Source: Streptomyces varsoviensis
GTDB lineage: Bacteria; Actinomycetota; Actinomycetes; Streptomycetales; Streptomycetaceae
DNA: 64,000 bases
Reading direction: 5' to 3'
NCBI RefSeq assembly: GCF_000718635.1
Contig: NZ_JOBF01000024.1
Coordinates: 62,001-126,000 of the forward strand
Shown here: positions 16,078 through 23,770 of the stretch, in pieces
How positions within the stretch are numbered: position 1 is the stretch's first letter
Layout of the letters: every line of letters begins with the position of its first letter
Notes under the pieces: generated by a model
The model's database searches: none
What the model was told of the DNA's origin: nothing
What the model saw: only the letters and a program-made list of their open reading frames with translations
Made by a program: the position numbers and the translations under genes

Positions 16078-16983
16078 ATGGGTCTGGATGATGTATCCAT
16101 GGCAGTCACATATGGCCGACGCCTGCACCGACTCCGCACGGCCGCAGGGCTCACCCAAAAGGCCCTCGGCCTCCTGAGTCACGTTGACCGATCACGTATT
16201 GCGCAGCTTGAGGGGGTTACGGGCGCAAAGCCCACGATGGCGATTTCCCGGGCACTGGACCGCGCGCTCGGCTCCGACGACCTTCTCGCCGAACTCCAGC
16301 CGTATGTCTACCGCGAGACGTTCCCCGACTGGTCGCAGCGGTTCATGGACCTTGAGGCGCAAGCTCGCAAGCTGGGGCTGTACGTCGCCCAAGTCGTACC
16401 GGGGCTGCTCCAAACCGAGGCATATGCGCGCGCGATGCTGACGATGGGTCGAACGCTGACGTCACCTGAACAACTGGAGGAGCGTGTATTGGCTCGACTC
16501 GGGCGCCAGGGCATACTCACCCGTGCTGACGGTCCCCAGGTCTGGGTCGTGTTGGATGAGGCTGTGCTCAGGAGGACCGTGGGGGACACCGCTGTCATGC
16601 GCGGGCAGTTCGCGCACCTGCTCCGCGCCTTTTCGAACCCTCGTATGAACATCCAGGTTCTGCCGTTCTCCAGTGGGCATCATCAGGCCATGGGTGGCTC
16701 GCTCACGATTGTGACGAAACCAGACGGCGCTGAAGCGGCGTACCTCGAAGGCTCTGATTGGGGTCGCCTGGTCGAGGAACCGGAAGACGCCAAGTCGTAC
16801 GCCGCAACTTACGATGACGTACGGGCGCTGGCACTGCCCCCATCTTTGTCCCGAGACCTGATCCAATCCGTGATGGAGGACAACTACCTTGACGCGCGTG
16901 TGCCGACTCGATCTCAGCGCCGTCGTCTGGCGCAAGTCCAGCTACAGCAATCAGGAGGGAGGAGAGTGCGTCGAGGTGGCTGA
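16078..16983 (+). CDS. XRE-family regulator with DUF5753 C-terminal domain
   Basis: A 301-residue regulator. An N-terminal helix-turn-helix (YGRRLHRLRTAAGLTQKALG...SRIAQLE, residues about 13-48) is followed by the C-terminal domain typical of streptomycete Scr1/WhiJ-type proteins (VPGLLQTEAYARAML, VVLDEAVLRR, IQVLPFSSGHHQAMGGSLTIV). Such regulators pair with small DUF397 proteins and control development or antibiotic genes. Start ATG 16078 follows GCGAGG. The first DUF397 gene begins 95 bases before its stop in another frame. Codon use is noticeably less GC-biased than in neighbours, which suggests recent transfer or relaxed selection. Confidence 0.9.
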   Translation: MGLDDVSMAVTYGRRLHRLRTAAGLTQKALGLLSHVDRSRIAQLEGVTGAKPTMAISRALDRALGSDDLLAELQPYVYRETFPDWSQRFMDLEAQARKLGLYVAQVVPGLLQTEAYARAMLTMGRTLTSPEQLEERVLARLGRQGILTRADGPQVWVVLDEAVLRRTVGDTAVMRGQFAHLLRAFSNPRMNIQVLPFSSGHHQAMGGSLTIVTKPDGAEAAYLEGSDWGRLVEEPEDAKSYAATYDDVRALALPPSLSRDLIQSVMEDNYLDARVPTRSQRRRLAQVQLQQSGGRRVRRGG

Positions 16984-17110
16984 CGGCTTTCCCGTCGTCC
17001 CCGTTCGTGACAGCAAGGTGCCCAATGGGCCCGTGCTCATGGTGTCCCCCGACGCGTGGGTGTCGTTCATCGCCTTCGCGTCCCGTAGTGATGTACACCC
17101 CGAGGTGTGA
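16889..17110 (+). CDS. DUF397 protein, copy 1
   Basis: A 73-residue DUF397 protein: WRKSSYSNQEGGECVEVA, then VPVRDSKVPNGPVLMVSPDAWVSFIAF. DUF397 proteins partner XRE regulators of the preceding type. The start is TTG 16889, decided by GGAGG nine bases upstream; no ATG or GTG gives the family N-terminus. It overlaps the XRE gene by 95 bases. Its first 62 bases are identical to those of the second copy at 17136. Confidence 0.88.
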   Translation: MTRVCRLDLSAVVWRKSSYSNQEGGECVEVADGFPVVPVRDSKVPNGPVLMVSPDAWVSFIAFASRSDVHPEV

Positions 17111-17135
17111 CCCAACCAGCGTGGAGGTGGATGCC

Positions 17136-17417
17136 TTGACGCGCGTGTGCCGACTCGATCTCAGCGCCGTCGTCTGGCGCAAGTCCAGCTACAGCAACAA
17201 GGAGGGCGGGGCCTGCGTGGAAGTCGCGTTCCGCCGCCCCGGCGTCTGGAGGAAGTCGAGTTACAGCAACCAGGAGGGCGGGGACTGCGTGGAGGTGGCT
17301 GACGGCTTTCCCGTCGTTCCCGTTCGTGACAGCAAGGTGCCCGATGGGCCCATACTCACGGTGTCCTCCGACGCGTGGGCGTCGTTCGTTGCCTTCGCGG
17401 CCCGTAGCGACATCTGA
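17136..17417 (+). CDS. DUF397 protein, copy 2 with internal duplication
   Basis: A 93-residue paralogue of the preceding gene. It begins at TTG 17136 after GTGGAGG, then carries the motif WRKSSYSNKEGGACVEVA followed at once by a second WRKSSYSNQEGGDCVEVA, so the DUF397 opening is present twice. The rest (VPVRDSKVPDGPILTVSSDAWASFVAF) matches copy 1. The extra block is 102 bases long and kept the frame. It must be a recent tandem duplication with a further internal duplication or recombination. Confidence 0.85.
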   Translation: MTRVCRLDLSAVVWRKSSYSNKEGGACVEVAFRRPGVWRKSSYSNQEGGDCVEVADGFPVVPVRDSKVPDGPILTVSSDAWASFVAFAARSDI

Positions 17418-17426
17418 CACTCGCCG

Positions 17427-17458
17427 GCCCCGCCCGACAGAGCAGCCTCGGGCGGGGC
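17427..17458 (+). terminator. 11-bp hairpin after DUF397 genes
   Basis: GCCCCGCCCGA pairs perfectly with TCGGGCGGGGC across a 10-base loop, nine bases after the TGA of the second DUF397 gene. Confidence 0.75.
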
Positions 17459-17631
17459 TTCGCCATGGTGTGGCCGTGCGGCCGGGCTGGGGCTGGGCCA
17501 AGACGGCGTGGTCGGGGTGGCGTGACGGGCAGCGGTTGAGCAACAGGTGAACAAGCGGGAACGGCGGCGGCTGCGCCGCAGGCGCCTAGCGTTGTGGCGC
17601 GTTGAATTCCGTGGTCTTTCGAAGGAGAACC

Positions 17632-17901
17632 ATGCGCACGTGGACCAGACGATCCGCCTTGACCCTGGCCGCCCTCTCCGCCGCCGCGGTGACGCTGACC
17701 GGGATGGGTGCCGCCTCCGCGGCGCCGGTGGAGCCCAGCAGCTCCAGCGTTGTGCACGTCACGGACACGCCGCGGCAGGACGTGCCGTTCGGTTCGCTTC
17801 AGGAGTGCCAGACCTACGGCAACATCATGGCCCAGATGGGGATGTTGCACAGCTACACCTGCACGCCCTCCGGCGGCCGGTACATTTTCCACTGGAGCTG
17901 A
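17632..17901 (+). CDS. Small secreted protein
   Basis: An 89-residue exported protein. Residues 1-29 are a signal peptide (MRTWTRRSALTLAALSAAAV, cleavage likely after AASA). The mature part of about 60 residues has two cysteines, in ECQTYGNIMAQ and YTCTPSGGRY, that could form one disulfide, and ends YIFHWS. Start ATG 17632 follows GAAGGAGAACC, a strong ribosome binding site, preferred over the ATG at 17602. No family recognised. A clear terminator follows, so it is a single-gene unit. Confidence 0.75.
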   Translation: MRTWTRRSALTLAALSAAAVTLTGMGAASAAPVEPSSSSVVHVTDTPRQDVPFGSLQECQTYGNIMAQMGMLHSYTCTPSGGRYIFHWS

Positions 17902-17927
17902 GTCTTTTCGGCTGCTGAGATGAAAAG

Positions 17928-17964
17928 AGCCCCGGAGCGGACCGTTGTCGGCCGTGCCGGGGCT
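17928..17964 (+). terminator. Hairpin with T-rich tail
   Basis: AGCCCCGG pairs with CCGGGGCT over a 21-base loop that has some internal pairing, then TCTTTC. It ends the small secreted protein gene and faces the convergent membrane protein gene. Confidence 0.75.
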
Positions 17965-17998
17965 TCTTTCGTCAGGTTTCGGGAGGTTTCCTCAGAGG

Positions 17999-18400
17999 TC
18001 ACTGGCCGTACTTGAGCCAGGCCCACAGGGCGAATGCCACCGCGATCGAGATGGAATACTGGATGGTCAGTCTTCTGTTTGCCGGGTCCGACTTGCTGGT
18101 CGGTGTGCCCAAGGGGTCCTCGCCCTGCCGTACCGCTATGCGCACGTCTTCTTTGCGCCCTACGGCGCCGAGCGTGAAGGCCAGGACCACGGTGGAGTAT
18201 ATGGAGAGCAGCGTGGTGAGGTCGTGCCCGCGCAGCTTTCCCATCGTCGACAGGAAAAGCACCCCCATGAGGGGGATGAGGGCGACCTGATTCCTGGACT
18301 TGGCACTGGGCAGAATGGGCAGCCAGACGGCCAGGAGGGCGGCCGACATGACGATGGCGATGATCCACCAGACATTTTCAGATATGTGAGGGGCGTGCAC
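17999..18400 (-). CDS. Hypothetical four-helix membrane protein
   Basis: A 133-residue membrane protein with four hydrophobic segments: VWWIIAIVMSAALLAVWLPIL, VALIPLMGVLFLSTMG, LLSIYSTVVLAFTLGAV and YSISIAVAFALWAWL. The loop between helices 3 and 4 is charged (GRKEDVRIAVRQGED). GTG 18400 is chosen because AAGGGAGAGA lies just upstream; the frame reaches a TTG at 18424 that has no such site. No family or function is recognised. Confidence 0.65.
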   Translation of the reverse strand: MHAPHISENVWWIIAIVMSAALLAVWLPILPSAKSRNQVALIPLMGVLFLSTMGKLRGHDLTTLLSIYSTVVLAFTLGAVGRKEDVRIAVRQGEDPLGTPTSKSDPANRRLTIQYSISIAVAFALWAWLKYGQ

Positions 18401-18862
18401 GACTCTCTCCCTTACCCATGCCAAGACCGGTCGGCGAAGCCGCTCACCCCCCGATCGCGTTGATCGTCACCATTGTCCCAGATCAGCGATGTGGAGCGGC
18501 GGCCCCGGAGCGGCACGGCGGCGGTCATGGGCGCCCGCGAGAGCGCGCCGTTCGGAGGGGGCGGCCCGGGCCGCCGGCGAGCCGGACGCCGCGCCTACCG
18601 GCTTCGGCGCCGCGCTCCACGCGGCGGCGGCCTCGCGCGACCCGGCGCGCGTTGCCGGGCGGGAGCCGCCCGGTCCCCGGGGGAGGGGCCGCTGACCAGC
18701 GGGTGGTGGGAACCTGGCGGGAACTCGGTGGCCGTCGGGCGCGTTTTGCCGTACAGATATCGACGACGGACAAAAAGATCGTCCCCAAGCAGTAGAACTA
18801 TTTCTTTGCCCACCCATTACCCTTGACCGCGAGGCCGCGCTGGGTGGCCACGGAGGAGTGAG
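18401..18862. other. 460 bp divergent region, no gene seen
   Basis: The first part is GC-rich and repetitive in composition with no credible start codon. The last 120 bp are AT-richer (around 18755-18825, with GATAT, CAAAAAG and CTATTTCTTTG) and should hold the promoter of the Bax-inhibitor gene. Confidence 0.5.
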
Positions 18863-19735
18863 ATGAGGAGCAGCAACCCGGTCTTCTCGCGACGGGGGTT
18901 CAGCCGCGACAGCGGCGGCTACGCCGGCTTCAACGCGGCACCGCAGGCCGGGGCCCCCACCGCGAACCCGTACGCCGGCGGCAATCCGTACGCCGGTGGG
19001 AACCCGTACGCGAACAATCCGTACGCGGCGGGACAGCAGGACCTCCAGCACGGCGCGCCGCCGCAGGCGCCGGCGCAGACCGGCCGGATGACGATGGACG
19101 ACGTCGTCTCGCGCACGGGCATCACGCTCGGCGTGGTCGTCGTCGCCGCGATCGCCGCCTGGTCCATGAACCTGCCCTGGGGCGCCGGGGTCGCCGCCGG
19201 GCTCGTCGCGATGGTCCTGGGCTTCGTCCAGGCGTTCAAGGCGAAGCCGGTGCCCGCGCTGATCATCGGGTACGCGCTCTTCGAGGGTCTGTTCCTCGGC
19301 GTGATCAGCAAGGCGTTCAACTACCTCGCCGACGGCGCGCCCGTGCAGGCGGTGCTCGGCACCATGGCCGTCTTCGCCGGTGTGCTCATCGCGTACAAGA
19401 CCCGGCTCATCCGCGTCGACCGGCGGTTCTACCGCTTCGTGATGGCGGCGGCGATCGGCTTCGTCCTGCTGATGGCCGTGAACCTGCTGTTCAGCGCCTT
19501 CGGCGGCGGTGACGGCCTCGGCATCCGCACGGGTGGCCTGGGCATCGTCGTCGGCATCATCGGCGTGCTGCTCGGCGCCGCGTTCCTGGCGCTCGACTTC
19601 AAGCAGATCGAGGACGGCATCCGGTACGGCGCTCCGCGCGAGGAGTCCTGGCTGGCGGCCTTCGGGCTGACGCTGTCCCTCGTGTGGATCTACACCGAGA
19701 TGCTGCGGCTGATCGCGATCCTCAACGACAACTAG
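18863..19735 (+). CDS. Bax inhibitor-1/YccA family membrane protein
   Basis: A 290-residue BI-1 family protein. After an N-terminal Gly/Pro-rich tail with NPYAGG repeats (residues about 36-58) come seven hydrophobic helices from residue 82 on. The family hallmarks are seen: GYALFEGLFLGVIS, a DFKQIEDG segment in the last third, and a final helix with WIYTEMLRLIAIL. BI-1 proteins are membrane channels or regulators; YccA modulates membrane proteolysis in E. coli. Start ATG 18863 follows GGAGGAGTGAG. The NPYAGG repeats are at DNA level a small tandem array. Confidence 0.93.
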   Translation: MRSSNPVFSRRGFSRDSGGYAGFNAAPQAGAPTANPYAGGNPYAGGNPYANNPYAAGQQDLQHGAPPQAPAQTGRMTMDDVVSRTGITLGVVVVAAIAAWSMNLPWGAGVAAGLVAMVLGFVQAFKAKPVPALIIGYALFEGLFLGVISKAFNYLADGAPVQAVLGTMAVFAGVLIAYKTRLIRVDRRFYRFVMAAAIGFVLLMAVNLLFSAFGGGDGLGIRTGGLGIVVGIIGVLLGAAFLALDFKQIEDGIRYGAPREESWLAAFGLTLSLVWIYTEMLRLIAILNDN

Positions 19736-19753
19736 CGCGCCGCGCGCGCCGGG

Positions 19754-19794
19754 GAAGGGCCCGTCAAGGCATCGACTGCCTTGCCGGGCCCTTC
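19754..19794. terminator. Strong bidirectional hairpin
   Basis: GAAGGGCCCG pairs with CGGGCCCTTC, and an inner AAGGCA/TGCCTT extends the stem. It lies between the Bax-inhibitor gene and the convergent DUF4287-like gene. Confidence 0.8.
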
Positions 19795-19834
19795 GGCGTT
19801 GTGGCGGTTGTGGCGGGGGAGGTCGTCGGCGCCG

Positions 19835-20065
19835 CTAAAGCAGCTTTCGCGCGGCCCGCCGGAGGTCGTACTCGTGGATGATCGCTTTGGCGTGGCCGTA
19901 CGCGAGGTTGTGCTCGCCGCGCAGCCAGCTCACCTTCTCCTCGAAGCGGAAGAGAGCGGGGCCTTCGTCCACCGTGCGCAGCCAGTCGGCGACTTCACGG
20001 CCCGTGCAATGGGGGATGTGGGAGAGCAGGTTCCGGTGAGTCTCGTCGGAGAAGACGTGGGACAT
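19835..20065 (-). CDS. DUF4287-like small protein
   Basis: A 76-residue protein matching the DUF4287 pattern: HRNLLSHIPHCTGREVADWLRTV, then LRGEHNLAYGHAKAIIHEYDLRRAAR. These short helical domains, of unknown role, occur alone or fused to DUF5655. ATG 20065 is selected because GGAGGCGCC precedes it; an upstream ATG at 20101 would add 12 residues without a better site. Divergent from the 20164 gene. Confidence 0.8.
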   Translation of the reverse strand: MSHVFSDETHRNLLSHIPHCTGREVADWLRTVDEGPALFRFEEKVSWLRGEHNLAYGHAKAIIHEYDLRRAARKLL

Positions 20066-20126
20066 CGGCGCCTCCGGACGCGTCGAATGCTGGTCCTTCA
20101 TGTCACCGTGCCTGAGTGTTCAGGCG

Positions 20127-20166
20127 TTGGCAACAGTCGGCGGGCGGCACATAGGCTCGCGCCGTG
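20127..20166 (+). promoter_or_regulatory. Predicted leaderless promoter
   Basis: TTGGCA (20127-20132), a 17-bp spacer and CATAGG (20150-20155) lie so close to GTG 20164 that transcription would begin at or next to the start codon. No ribosome binding site is present. A small palindrome CCTGA-N4-TCAGG lies just upstream at 20111-20124. Confidence 0.5.
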
Positions 20167-20484
20167 GATGATCTGACGTCTCTGCTGACAGCCGTGGACT
20201 CCTTCGCCGACCGGCTGCGCGCCCTGCCGCAGTCCCGGCTGAGCCGGGGGGCCGCCGCCGAGGGGCTGGAGCTCGCGCGCGAACTCGCCGAACGCGCCAG
20301 GAGGTTCGAGGAACCCGACTCCCCGGGGCCGCGCGACATGCCGGACGCGGGTCTCTTCGCCGCCGCCGACCAGGTCGCTGTCGCTGGACACGACGCCGTG
20401 GAGGCGCTCCGCGGGGCGCCTGCGGCGGAGGTCGAGGACGCCATCGCCTCCGTAGAAGCCGCAGCCAAACGGTGCGGGCTCTGA
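20164..20484 (+). CDS. Small helical hypothetical protein
   Basis: A 106-residue, mostly alpha-helical acidic protein (MDDLTSLLTAVDSFADRLRALP ... AGHDAVEALRGAPAAEVEDAIASVEAAAKRCGL). No motif is recognised. GTG 20164 is the only sensible start and seems leaderless. It ends in a convergent gap filled by the second repeat array. Confidence 0.7.
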   Translation: MDDLTSLLTAVDSFADRLRALPQSRLSRGAAAEGLELARELAERARRFEEPDSPGPRDMPDAGLFAAADQVAVAGHDAVEALRGAPAAEVEDAIASVEAAAKRCGL

Positions 20485-20778
20485 GCCCGCACCTGCCCTA
20501 CCGGCCGCTCCCCGCCACCGGGGGTGCGCGCCTCGCGCCGGAGTTCGCACCTGCGGTGGGGCCGCCGCTGCCCCCGCCGCTCAGGGCGCGTCCGCGCCGG
20601 AGGCCCTACCTGCGGTGCCCCCGCCGGAGGCGGCCGCGTAGGCCGGGCGCCCGGCTGTACGGGCCGGGGTGCGCGGCAGGGGCTGGGCGGGCCCTGTTGC
20701 GCAGCGCGCTGAGCGCGGGTTGTGCGGGGCGGCGTTCAGGAGCTGCCTCCGCCGGGGGCCGCCAGAACAGCGGTGGAG
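20485..20778. other. GC-rich gap before repeat array, no gene
   Basis: Very GC-rich sequence with long open frames in all registers but no start supported by a ribosome binding site and only low-complexity translations (Arg/Pro/Gly/Ala). It may be older, decayed repeat sequence. Confidence 0.45.
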
Positions 20779-21175
20779 TGCGGCCCGCCAAGGGCCGGGA
20801 GGTGGGGCGGAGTGCGGTCCGCCAGGGCCGGCGGGTGCGGCGGGGTGCGGGGCCCGCCAGGGCCTACGAGGCGAGGCGAGGTGCGGGCTGCCAGGGCTGT
20901 GGGGCGAGGCGCGGCCCCGCCAGGGGCTGGGAGGGGGCCGGAGTGCGGCCCCGTCAGGGGGCGGCGGTGTGGGGCGAGGTGCGGCCAAGGGCCGGGAGGC
21001 GGGGCGGGGTGCGGGGCCCGCCAGGGCCTACGAGGCGAGGTGCGGCCCGTCAAGGCCGGGAGGTGGGTGGCGTGCGGCCCGCCAGGGTTGGCACGGGGCG
21101 GCGTGGTGCGGCATGCCGGGGGCTGACCGGTGGGGTGGAGTGCTGCCCGGCAGGGGCCCTGGTCAGAGGGAGGCG
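20779..21175. repeat. Second degenerate tandem array at convergent gene ends
   Basis: About twelve units of 28-36 bp, each opening with a block like TGCGGCCCGCCAGGGCC followed by GGGAGGCGGGGCGG. Two distant units (near 20850 and 21018) share GGGGCCCGCCAGGGCCTACG, which suggests a longer duplicated block. The last unit overlaps the stop of the minus-strand gene at 21163, as in the array at 4865-5470. The unit sequence differs from that array. Confidence 0.7.
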
Positions 21176-21987
21176 ATTACGCGGTCGGCCAGGACGTAGA
21201 CGCTTTCGTCGCCGCAGCCGAAGGTGAGGGCGTAGGCGCCGGAGACGCCGGAGCCGCCGAGGAGGACGGGGGTGTCGCCGGAGCGGAGGGCGTCGGCGAG
21301 GCGTTCGGCGGTTTCGCGGTGGCCGGGGGTCATGCAGACGGTGGTGCCGTCGGTGAAGACGTACACGTCCAGGGTGCCCAGCGGGCCGGGGCGGACGTCG
21401 GCGAGCGGTACGCGCGCGTCGGCGAGTTCGGCGAGCCGGCCGACGGTGCGGTCGTGGTCGCCGATGGCCGGTACGGGGCTGAAGTCCGGGTGCGAGGGGT
21501 GGCGGCGGCGCGCGGCGGCCAGCTCCGGGGAGTCGGCGGCCTCCGCCTCGGCCGCGGCGGCGTCCAGCGCCTCGGCCTCCACCAGCTCGGGGTCGAGCAG
21601 TGGTTCCAGGCCGGCGAAGTCGGTCTGCCGCGGCACGTACAGCGTGTTCTCCGGCTGCCCGTCGTCGCCGAGCCCCGCCAGGCCGCCGAGCAGCGACGGC
21701 GCGTCGGCGGCGTCGCGGGCCTCCTGGGCGGCCCAGAAGGCGCGCGCCTCGGCCAGTTCGCGTTCGCGCTCCTCGGCGAGCGCCTCCGTCACGGCGGCGC
21801 GTATCTCGGCGGTGGGCGCGGGGCGCGCGGCGGGCACCGCGGCGGCGCCCCGCTCGGCGGCGGCCGCCAGCTCGGCGCGCAGGGCGGCGATCTGGCGGCG
21901 CAGCCCGCGGGTGGTGTGCAGGGCGGCGGCGCCGGCGGCCGTCGCGGTGGCCGCTGCCAACAGCAGGGCGAGGGACATGGCGCTCAC
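21163..21987 (-). CDS. Hypothetical membrane-anchored coiled-coil protein
   Basis: A 274-residue protein with an N-terminal membrane anchor (SLALLLAAATATAAGAAAL), then a predicted coiled coil (RGLRRQIAALRAELAAAAERG and ALAEERERELAEARAFWAAQEARD, to about residue 92). It ends in a globular domain with TLDVYVFTDGTTVCMTPGHRETAERLADAL. No family is recognised. Start is GTG 21987, with GGGAG six bases upstream; ATG 21978 is possible. The last codons lie in the repeat array. The upstream region is shared with no other gene, so it has its own promoter. Confidence 0.7.
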   Translation of the reverse strand: MSAMSLALLLAAATATAAGAAALHTTRGLRRQIAALRAELAAAAERGAAAVPAARPAPTAEIRAAVTEALAEERERELAEARAFWAAQEARDAADAPSLLGGLAGLGDDGQPENTLYVPRQTDFAGLEPLLDPELVEAEALDAAAAEAEAADSPELAAARRRHPSHPDFSPVPAIGDHDRTVGRLAELADARVPLADVRPGPLGTLDVYVFTDGTTVCMTPGHRETAERLADALRSGDTPVLLGGSGVSGAYALTFGCGDESVYVLADRVIASL

Positions 21988-22138
21988 TGACGACTCCCGG
22001 TTGCTATAGATCCCCCGAATTCCTACCTCAGCTTCGCGGGGTTCGCCCCTCGTCGTCAGTGCATAACGTCATGAATCGGACAGGCCCTAGGTCCGGGACG
22101 TTCGCCTTTCAACCAGGCTGACCTGCGTAGATGGAAAT

Positions 22139-22167
22139 CCCCCAGGAGATTGGTCACATCCTGGGGG
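22139..22167. terminator. 9-bp perfect hairpin with G-rich core
   Basis: CCCCCAGGA pairs with TCCTGGGGG around an 11-base loop, between the thiolase terminator and the 5' region of the 21163 gene. The flanks GGAAATC and GAGATTCC extend it imperfectly. It could be a second terminator for thiolase or an operator for the coiled-coil protein gene. Confidence 0.5.
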
Positions 22168-22256
22168 AGATTCCCGCGCGCTCCGGGGCTCGCGGCGGGC
22201 GCGCGCGGCGGCAGTCGCGCTGCGTGGCGGCCCGGCCCCGCGCGGGCATCGAACCG

Positions 22257-22298
22257 CCCCCGGTTCGCCCGCCCGGCGCCGGGCGCGCGAACCGGGGG
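22257..22298 (-). terminator. Large hairpin after thiolase gene
   Basis: CCCCCGGTTCGC pairs exactly with GCGAACCGGGGG, and the loop itself contains GCCCGGCGCCGGGC, which folds back. It lies 46 bp past the thiolase stop. Confidence 0.75.
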
Positions 22299-22343
22299 CC
22301 CGTGGACCCGCAGCTCAGCCGACGCGCCCCGGCCGCCCCGCGG

Positions 22344-23564
22344 TCAACTGAGGCGTTCGAGAACCATGGCCATGCCCTGCCCGCCGCCGACGCACATCGT
22401 CTCCAGGCCGAACTGCTTGTCGTGGAACTGGAGGGAGTTGATGAGCGTGCCCGTGATCCGCGCGCCCGTCATCCCGAAGGGATGACCCACGGCGATGGCC
22501 CCGCCGTTGACGTTCAGGCGGTCGAGGTCGATGCCGAGGTCCCGGTAGGAGGGGATCACCTGGGCGGCGAAGGCCTCGTTGATCTCCACGAGGTCGATGT
22601 CGCCGATGCCGAGGCCCGCGCGGCGCAGCGCCTGCTTGCTCGCCTCGACCGGCCCGTACCCCATGATCTCGGGCGAGAGCGCGGAGACGCCGGTGGACAC
22701 GATCCGGGCCAGCGGGGTGAGGCCGAGCTCGCGGGCCTTGGTGTCGGACATGATGACGACGGCGGCGGCGCCGTCGTTGAGCGGGCAGCAGTTGCCGGCG
22801 GTGATCATCCCGTCCGGGCGGAACACGGGCTTGAGGCCCTGCACGCCCTCCATCGTCACGCCCGCCCGCGGCCCGTCGTCCTTGCTGACCACGGTGCCGT
22901 CCGGCGTGGTGACGGGGGTGATCTCGCGCTCCCAGAAGCCCTTCTCGACGGCCTCCTCGGCGAGGTTCTGGGAACGGACGCCGAACTCGTCCATGTCCCG
23001 GCGGGTGACGCCCTTGAGCCGCGCCAGGTTCTCCGCGGTCTGGCCCATCGCGATGTACGCGTCGGGGACGAGGCCGTCCTCGCGCGGGTCGTGCCAGCCC
23101 TCGCCGCCCGCCTCGGCGCGCGCGGCCGTACGGGCCTCCGCGTCGGCGAACAGCGGGTTGTGCGCGGCGGGCCGGTCGGAGGAGCCGTTCTTCTCGAAGC
23201 GGGAGACCGTCTCGACGCCCGCCGAGATGAAGACGTCGCCCTCGCCGGCCTTGATGGCGTGCAGCGCCATCCGGGAGGTCTGGAGGGAGGAGGAGCAGTA
23301 GCGGGTGATCGTGCAGCCGGGGAGGTGGTCCATGCCCATCTGCACCGCGACGACGCGGCCGAGGTTGTGGCCCTGCTCGCCGCCGGGCAGGCCGCAGCCG
23401 AGCATCAGGTCGTCGATGTCGCGCGGGTCGAGCTCGGGGACCTTGGCGAGGGCGGCGCCGATGATGGTGGCGGTGAGGTCGTCGGGGCGCATCTCCTTGA
23501 GGGAGCCCTTGGCGGCGCGGCCGATGGGGGAGCGGGCGGTCGAGACGATCACGGCTTCGGGCAT
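22344..23564 (-). CDS. Acetyl-CoA acetyltransferase / 3-ketoacyl-CoA thiolase
   Basis: A 406-residue thiolase. The nucleophilic cysteine is C90 in RYCSSSLQ; the catalytic GHPFGMTGAR histidine and the C-terminal CVGGGQGMA cysteine are present, so the enzyme should be active in condensing or cleaving acetyl-CoA units, in the cytoplasm. ATG 23564 has GGAG upstream and begins the conserved MPEAVIVSTARSPIGRA; the longer open frame adds unrelated residues. A palindrome like those of TetR fatty-acid regulators lies 145 bp upstream. Degradative versus biosynthetic role cannot be told. Confidence 0.93.
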   Translation of the reverse strand: MPEAVIVSTARSPIGRAAKGSLKEMRPDDLTATIIGAALAKVPELDPRDIDDLMLGCGLPGGEQGHNLGRVVAVQMGMDHLPGCTITRYCSSSLQTSRMALHAIKAGEGDVFISAGVETVSRFEKNGSSDRPAAHNPLFADAEARTAARAEAGGEGWHDPREDGLVPDAYIAMGQTAENLARLKGVTRRDMDEFGVRSQNLAEEAVEKGFWEREITPVTTPDGTVVSKDDGPRAGVTMEGVQGLKPVFRPDGMITAGNCCPLNDGAAAVVIMSDTKARELGLTPLARIVSTGVSALSPEIMGYGPVEASKQALRRAGLGIGDIDLVEINEAFAAQVIPSYRDLGIDLDRLNVNGGAIAVGHPFGMTGARITGTLINSLQFHDKQFGLETMCVGGGQGMAMVLERLS

Positions 23565-23675
23565 CACGGCTCCAGGGCGAGAAGGTATGCCGGCGCGCAG
23601 CGCCTCGGGCGGCGCGGGCGGCCGGGCGTCGTGCGGGCCTCTGGGGAAGTTACCCGTACGTACCGTCGAGGTCAC

Positions 23676-23707
23676 GGCCCGCGCACTGTGATGCGGGCCT
23701 CTTTTCT
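23676..23707 (+). terminator. Hairpin plus T-run with no gene in front
   Basis: GGCCCGC and GCGGGCC form a 7-bp stem with a 10-base loop, then TCTTTTCT. Its orientation fits a rightward transcript, but both flanking genes read leftward. It may end antisense transcription or be a structure in the thiolase leader. Confidence 0.4.
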
Positions 23708-23720
23708 AAGCGCTTGCTCA
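23705..23720. promoter_or_regulatory. AAGCGCTT palindrome upstream of thiolase
   Basis: The perfect 8-bp AAGCGCTT sits inside GAGCAAGCGCTTAGA on the minus strand. This resembles CAAG-N2-CTTG operators bound by TetR-type regulators of acyl-CoA metabolism (KstR2-like); one arm deviates. No regulator gene is next to it. Confidence 0.4.
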
Positions 23721-23770
23721 GCCTCCTTCGCCTCGTGCCGCTGCCCCGTGCCGCTACGGAACGGGAAAGC

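Noticed and set aside
20472..21227. Plus frame of 251 codons through the second repeat array
   Set aside because: Translation is Gly/Arg/Ala repeat only and runs into the antisense of the 21163 gene.
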